Source: Haemophilus haemolyticus_M
GTDB taxonomy: Bacteria > Pseudomonadota > Gammaproteobacteria > Enterobacterales > Pasteurellaceae
Assembly: GCF_003490935.1 (NCBI RefSeq)
Contig: NZ_QQGD01000001.1
Span: 372,001 to 436,000, forward strand
Length of the DNA: 64,000 bases
Reading direction: 5' to 3'
Positions 60,744-64,000 of this stretch are shown in pieces. The position numbers and the translations under genes were made by a program. Under the pieces are notes generated by a model. The model saw nothing but the letters and a program-made list of their open reading frames with translations, made no database searches and had not been told where the DNA came from. How positions within the stretch are numbered: position 1 is the stretch's first letter; each line of letters begins with the position of its first letter.

Positions 60744-61797
60744 AGGAGTAAAAAAGCCCTTTTCCATGCAAATAAATTGGCAGCTCATCGCCAATAGATA
60801 AATCAGGGAAAATGATGTTCTCAATCCATATTGCGTAGCCATTAATTTCAATTTGAATAGCAGTAATTTTCCCTTTAAATTCGATTTGTTTCACTTGCCC
60901 TTTGAAAAGTGCGGTTGGATTTTCCGATGTTTTAAACAGGTTGAATTGTTCGGGACGAAGTAAAATCTTACCTTGTTTCAGCGAGATTGATTTATTTTTT
61001 ACTGGAATATTACCTAATTGGCATTGAACTGTGTTTTCATCAATCAGATTCGCCGATAGCACGAGGTTGTCACCAATAAAACTTGCGGTTTCAATATGAT
61101 TAGGCAACCAATAAAGTGTACGAGGCGTGTCGATTTGTAAAATTTTTCCTTGTTGGATAACCGCGATTTTATCCGCATAACGTAATGCTTCATCACGATC
61201 ATGGGTGACGAAAATCGCTGATGCACCACTTTGACGCAGTGCTTTTAGCATATCATGACGAATTTGCTGGCGTAGATGTTCATCTAAGGCACTAAAAGGT
61301 TCGTCTAATAAAATCAGTTCTGGATTCGGTGCTAGTGCTCGAGCTAGCGCCACGCGTTGTTGTTGTCCGCCTGAGAGTTGGTGAGGAAAACGTTCTGCCA
61401 GTTCACTAATTCCAGTGAGTTGCATTGCCTGCTCAATCCTCATTTTCTCTTCATCCGTTTTCCCTTTTCCATTCCCTAATCCATAAGCAATGTTACGATA
61501 GACATTTAAGTGAGGGAACAGAACGCCTTCTTGCACCACATAACCTAGATGGCGCTGTTGCGTTGGCACATTCGTATTCTCGCCAAAAATTAACCGCTCT
61601 TTTAGCCAAATTTCGCCCGTATTGGGTTGTTCAAATCCAGCAATTGCACGTAATAAGGTTGTTTTTCCACAACCAGAGGCACCAAGCAAAAAGAGGATTT
61701 CACCTCGTTGCAAGGTAAAGGAAATATCGTGTAGAACTTGTTGTTCATTAAAAAATTTATTGAGATTTTTAATGGTTAATAAAGGATTATTTATCAT
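60742..61797 (-). CDS. hitC: Ferric iron ABC transporter ATPase HitC
   Basis: ATPase of the HitABC transporter that carries free ferric iron from the periplasm to the cytoplasm (from transferrin-derived iron). It has 351 residues from the ATG at 61797. Walker A GASGCGKTT (about 37-45), signature LSGGQQQRVALARAL (about 136-150) and LILLDEPFSALDE, then a C-terminal TOBE domain. A start at 61812 that overlaps the hitB stop is also possible; neither has a strong ribosome site. Confidence 0.92.
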   Translation of the reverse strand: MINNPLLTIKNLNKFFNEQQVLHDISFTLQRGEILFLLGASGCGKTTLLRAIAGFEQPNTGEIWLKERLIFGENTNVPTQQRHLGYVVQEGVLFPHLNVYRNIAYGLGNGKGKTDEEKMRIEQAMQLTGISELAERFPHQLSGGQQQRVALARALAPNPELILLDEPFSALDEHLRQQIRHDMLKALRQSGASAIFVTHDRDEALRYADKIAVIQQGKILQIDTPRTLYWLPNHIETASFIGDNLVLSANLIDENTVQCQLGNIPVKNKSISLKQGKILLRPEQFNLFKTSENPTALFKGQVKQIEFKGKITAIQIEINGYAIWIENIIFPDLSIGDELPIYLHGKGLFYS

Positions 61798-61798
61798 T

Positions 61799-63355
61799 TT
61801 ATTTGAATGCATATTTTTTCAATAAAAACACAGGAATCCCTGAAAAGAGAACGAGCATTAAGGCATAAGGCGTTGCCGCAGCGTATTGTGCATCACTGGT
61901 ATATTCCCAAACGGCAATAGAAAGGGTTTTGATGTCGTTTGGCGTGAGCAAAAGTGTTGCAGTAAGCTCTTTCATTAAATTCAAAAATACTAGAGAGAAT
62001 GCCGCCGCAATGCCTGGTAGCATTGCAGGTAATGTTAAAGTTCGGAAAATATAGAATGGGCTTCGTCCTAGGCTTTGTCCTACTTTCTCAATATTATCAG
62101 AAAGTTGCTCAAGTGAGGCTCTAAGTGTGGTTTGTGCCATTGGTAAATAGAGCATAAAGTAAGCTACGATAATAACTAAAAAGGTTTGATATAAGCTGTT
62201 AGCATAGTTGATCGTAAAGTAGATCAGCGATAATGCGATAACTAAGCCGGGTACGGCGTGTAATAGATAAGGTAATCGATCAATCCAAATGGTTAATTTG
62301 CTACGATAGCGTACGGCGGCCCAAACTAACGGCAAGGCACAAATTACGGTAAGCAGTGCGCCTAAGCTTGAAATGATAAATGAATTGCTGAATGCCGATA
62401 AAAATTCTGAAAAATCACCCGCACTTTCGAGTGAAGTTCCCACAATAAGCCAGTAAATTAACATAATCACAGGCACGCCAATGCTTAAGATGAATATGCT
62501 AGAGAAAAAAACGAAAGTTAAACATTGTTTGCCAAAAGAAAGCGTTTTTACTGGATAAGGACGAGTGACACCTTTGCCACTGTTGTAAAGCGTTTGTTTA
62601 CCTCGGAAGAATGTTTCTCCCAGCACAATAATGCTACAAATTGCCATTAATACAGCGGAAAGTAGTGCTGCGGTGCTGTTATTAAAAGACATTTCATATT
62701 CTTGGAAAATAGCTGTGGTGAATGTTTGGTAATTTAAAATTGAAACTGCACCGAAATCCACGAGCATATGTAATGCTATCAGTAACAAACTACTACCTAT
62801 TGCCGGTTTTAATTGCGGGAAAATAGCGTGCCAAAAGGTGTAAGTTTGGCTTTTTCCTAATGAAAGGCTTACTTCTTCAAGAGAGCGATCTAGTCGTTTA
62901 AGTGTGGCTGAAATAGGCAAGTAAGCGAGTGGGAAAGAGCTTAATGTCATGATGCCAATTGTTCCCCAAAAACCTTCTACTCGAAAGGTGAGGCTGATCC
63001 AAGTAAAACAGCTTACAAATGCAGGAATACAAAGTGGCAAACTCATCGCCACTTCAAAAAATGATTTGCCGAAAAAACGATATCGTTCAAGTAAAAATGC
63101 ACAAAGCGTACCGAGAAAAATGGAACCAATGGTTACGCAGACCATGAGAAGCATTGTGTTGCTCAGTAATTCCCCCATTCTCGGGCGAATAAGAAGCTCA
63201 AGGCTACGACCTAATCCGACTTCAATCGCACGGAAAAGAATATACAGAAATGGTAATAAGAGCGGTAAACCAATAAGTAAAATAATGATGGTGAGCCAAA
63301 GTGGGGGAGTTCGGGTCAAAAGATAGTCCTTTATATGTGGCAACTGTATCTCCAC
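61799..63355 (-). CDS. hitB: Ferric iron ABC transporter permease HitB
   Basis: Permease with two fused halves, about twelve transmembrane helices, 518 residues. Each half holds an EAA-like motif (EEVSLSLGKSQTYTFWHAI and DNIEKVGQSLGRSPFY), as in FbpB/HitB. Together with HitC and HitA it forms the iron importer. Its start is 34 bp after the hitA stop on the minus strand. Confidence 0.95.
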   Translation of the reverse strand: MEIQLPHIKDYLLTRTPPLWLTIIILLIGLPLLLPFLYILFRAIEVGLGRSLELLIRPRMGELLSNTMLLMVCVTIGSIFLGTLCAFLLERYRFFGKSFFEVAMSLPLCIPAFVSCFTWISLTFRVEGFWGTIGIMTLSSFPLAYLPISATLKRLDRSLEEVSLSLGKSQTYTFWHAIFPQLKPAIGSSLLLIALHMLVDFGAVSILNYQTFTTAIFQEYEMSFNNSTAALLSAVLMAICSIIVLGETFFRGKQTLYNSGKGVTRPYPVKTLSFGKQCLTFVFFSSIFILSIGVPVIMLIYWLIVGTSLESAGDFSEFLSAFSNSFIISSLGALLTVICALPLVWAAVRYRSKLTIWIDRLPYLLHAVPGLVIALSLIYFTINYANSLYQTFLVIIVAYFMLYLPMAQTTLRASLEQLSDNIEKVGQSLGRSPFYIFRTLTLPAMLPGIAAAFSLVFLNLMKELTATLLLTPNDIKTLSIAVWEYTSDAQYAAATPYALMLVLFSGIPVFLLKKYAFK

Positions 63356-63389
63356 TTTGGGTGAAAATACAGTTGCGACGTTAGCGGGC

Positions 63390-64000
63390 TTATTTTAAAC
63401 CAGCTTCTTCAATTAATTTATTTGCTTGTTCTTTATCTTGAGCCGTAGTTGCTGAAACTACTGGTGCTTGCAATTTAGCATAAGGTTCCATATTGAATGG
63501 AGAAGTCACATCTGTACGTAATGGATATTCTGCACGTACAGCAACTAAGGCTTCTTGACCTTTTTTGCTTGCTAAGAAGTCCACGAATTTTTTCGCTTCT
63601 TCTTTATTTTTAGATGATTTTAAGATTGCAGCACCAGAATAAGTGACTAATGCACCAGGGTCTTTATGACGAATAAAGTACAAACGAGTTTTTAAGTTTT
63701 CTGCGCCTTTTTCTTTTGCTAGTGCATACCAGTAGTAGTTATTAATTAAGGCTGCAGGCACTTCGCCATTTTCAACAGCTTGCAGTGCAACACTGTTTTT
63801 CGCGTAAAGCTTACCATTTTCTTTTAAGCCTTTTAACCAATTAAGCGCAACTTTGTCGCCTTTTAGTTTAACAATGGCCACAACTTGTTCTAAGAATGCA
63901 CCAGAGGTTGGTACATAACCGATTTTATCTTTCCATTTTGGTGTCGCGTAATCAAGCACTGATTTTTCCATATCTTTTTCAGATAATTTAGTGTGATCAT
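63390..64000 (-). CDS. hitA: Ferric iron-binding protein HitA, 5' end cut off
   Basis: Periplasmic Fe(III)-binding protein (nFbp), bacterial transferrin-type. Only the C-terminal 203 or so residues are in the window; the frame is open to base 64000. The adjacent iron-ligand tyrosines are seen in INNYYWYAL (Tyr195-Tyr196 in the family). The His/Glu ligands, signal peptide and any upstream Fur box are outside. First gene of the hitABC operon. Confidence 0.96.
   Translation of the reverse strand, partial: DHTKLSEKDMEKSVLDYATPKWKDKIGYVPTSGAFLEQVVAIVKLKGDKVALNWLKGLKENGKLYAKNSVALQAVENGEVPAALINNYYWYALAKEKGAENLKTRLYFIRHKDPGALVTYSGAAILKSSKNKEEAKKFVDFLASKKGQEALVAVRAEYPLRTDVTSPFNMEPYAKLQAPVVSATTAQDKEQANKLIEEAGLK

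Noticed and set aside
1..64000. tRNA, rRNA, CRISPR, IS element or prophage
   Set aside because: No TTCGAATC-type T-arm, no repeat-spacer array, no transposase or integrase frame was seen; the XRE gene alone is not enough for a mobile element.

Overview
The window is a gap-free, roughly 38-40% GC bacterial chromosome segment packed with co-oriented operons. It belongs to the Haemophilus influenzae / H. haemolyticus group. More than forty copies of the 9-bp DNA uptake core AAGTGCGGT (or its complement ACCGCACTT) are scattered through it, and gene content and order follow the H. influenzae Rd blocks HI1132-HI1188 and then HI0104-HI0097 (locus matches are from memory). Several proteins, notably the FtsZ linker and the ATP-dependent DNA ligase, differ from the remembered Rd proteins more than I would expect within H. 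influenzae. H. haemolyticus or a divergent non-typeable strain is therefore plausible.

Layout. 1-15.9 kb: the dcw division and cell-wall cluster on the + strand, from the 3' two thirds of ftsI through murE-murF-mraY-murD-ftsW-murG-murC-ddlB-ftsQ-ftsA-ftsZ-lpxC, followed by pheA. 17-21 kb (- strand): rapZ-ptsN-lptB-lptA-lptC and darP, joining envelope transport to a reduced remnant of the nitrogen PTS. 21-24 kb: pmbA, a probable Fur-controlled small RNA, hpt, nrdG and the 4.5S SRP RNA. 24-34 kb (- strand): cydC/cydD, trxB, a CnoX-like co-chaperone, hemH, a hotdog thioesterase and a large FAD/Fe-S D-2-hydroxyacid dehydrogenase, a redox and haem/cytochrome block. 34-43 kb: ompP5, grxD, hisC, serC, tmaR, the pabC/pabB-pabA folate genes, metK with met boxes, sprT and an Opa-like outer-membrane protein.

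43-54 kb: the arginine ABC transporter artPIQM with an ArgR-type operator, gmhA, a secreted-type ATP-dependent DNA ligase preceded by a competence (CRP-S) site, the dppBCDF permease without its binding protein, and uvrD. 54-64 kb: a TPP riboswitch driving an orphan substrate-binding protein, htpG, a divergent pair of a 51-residue secreted Cys peptide and an XRE regulator, an ArsC/Spx-like protein, dapE, an M15 peptidase-like protein and the hitCBA iron transporter, cut off in hitA.

No tRNA, rRNA, CRISPR, insertion sequence or prophage was seen. The main points of interest are the Fur-box sRNA unit, the TPP-riboswitch orphan transporter protein, the peptide/XRE pair, a PtsN that lacks its phosphorylatable histidine, PBP3 residues at resistance-associated positions, and an apparent synteny break next to uvrD.
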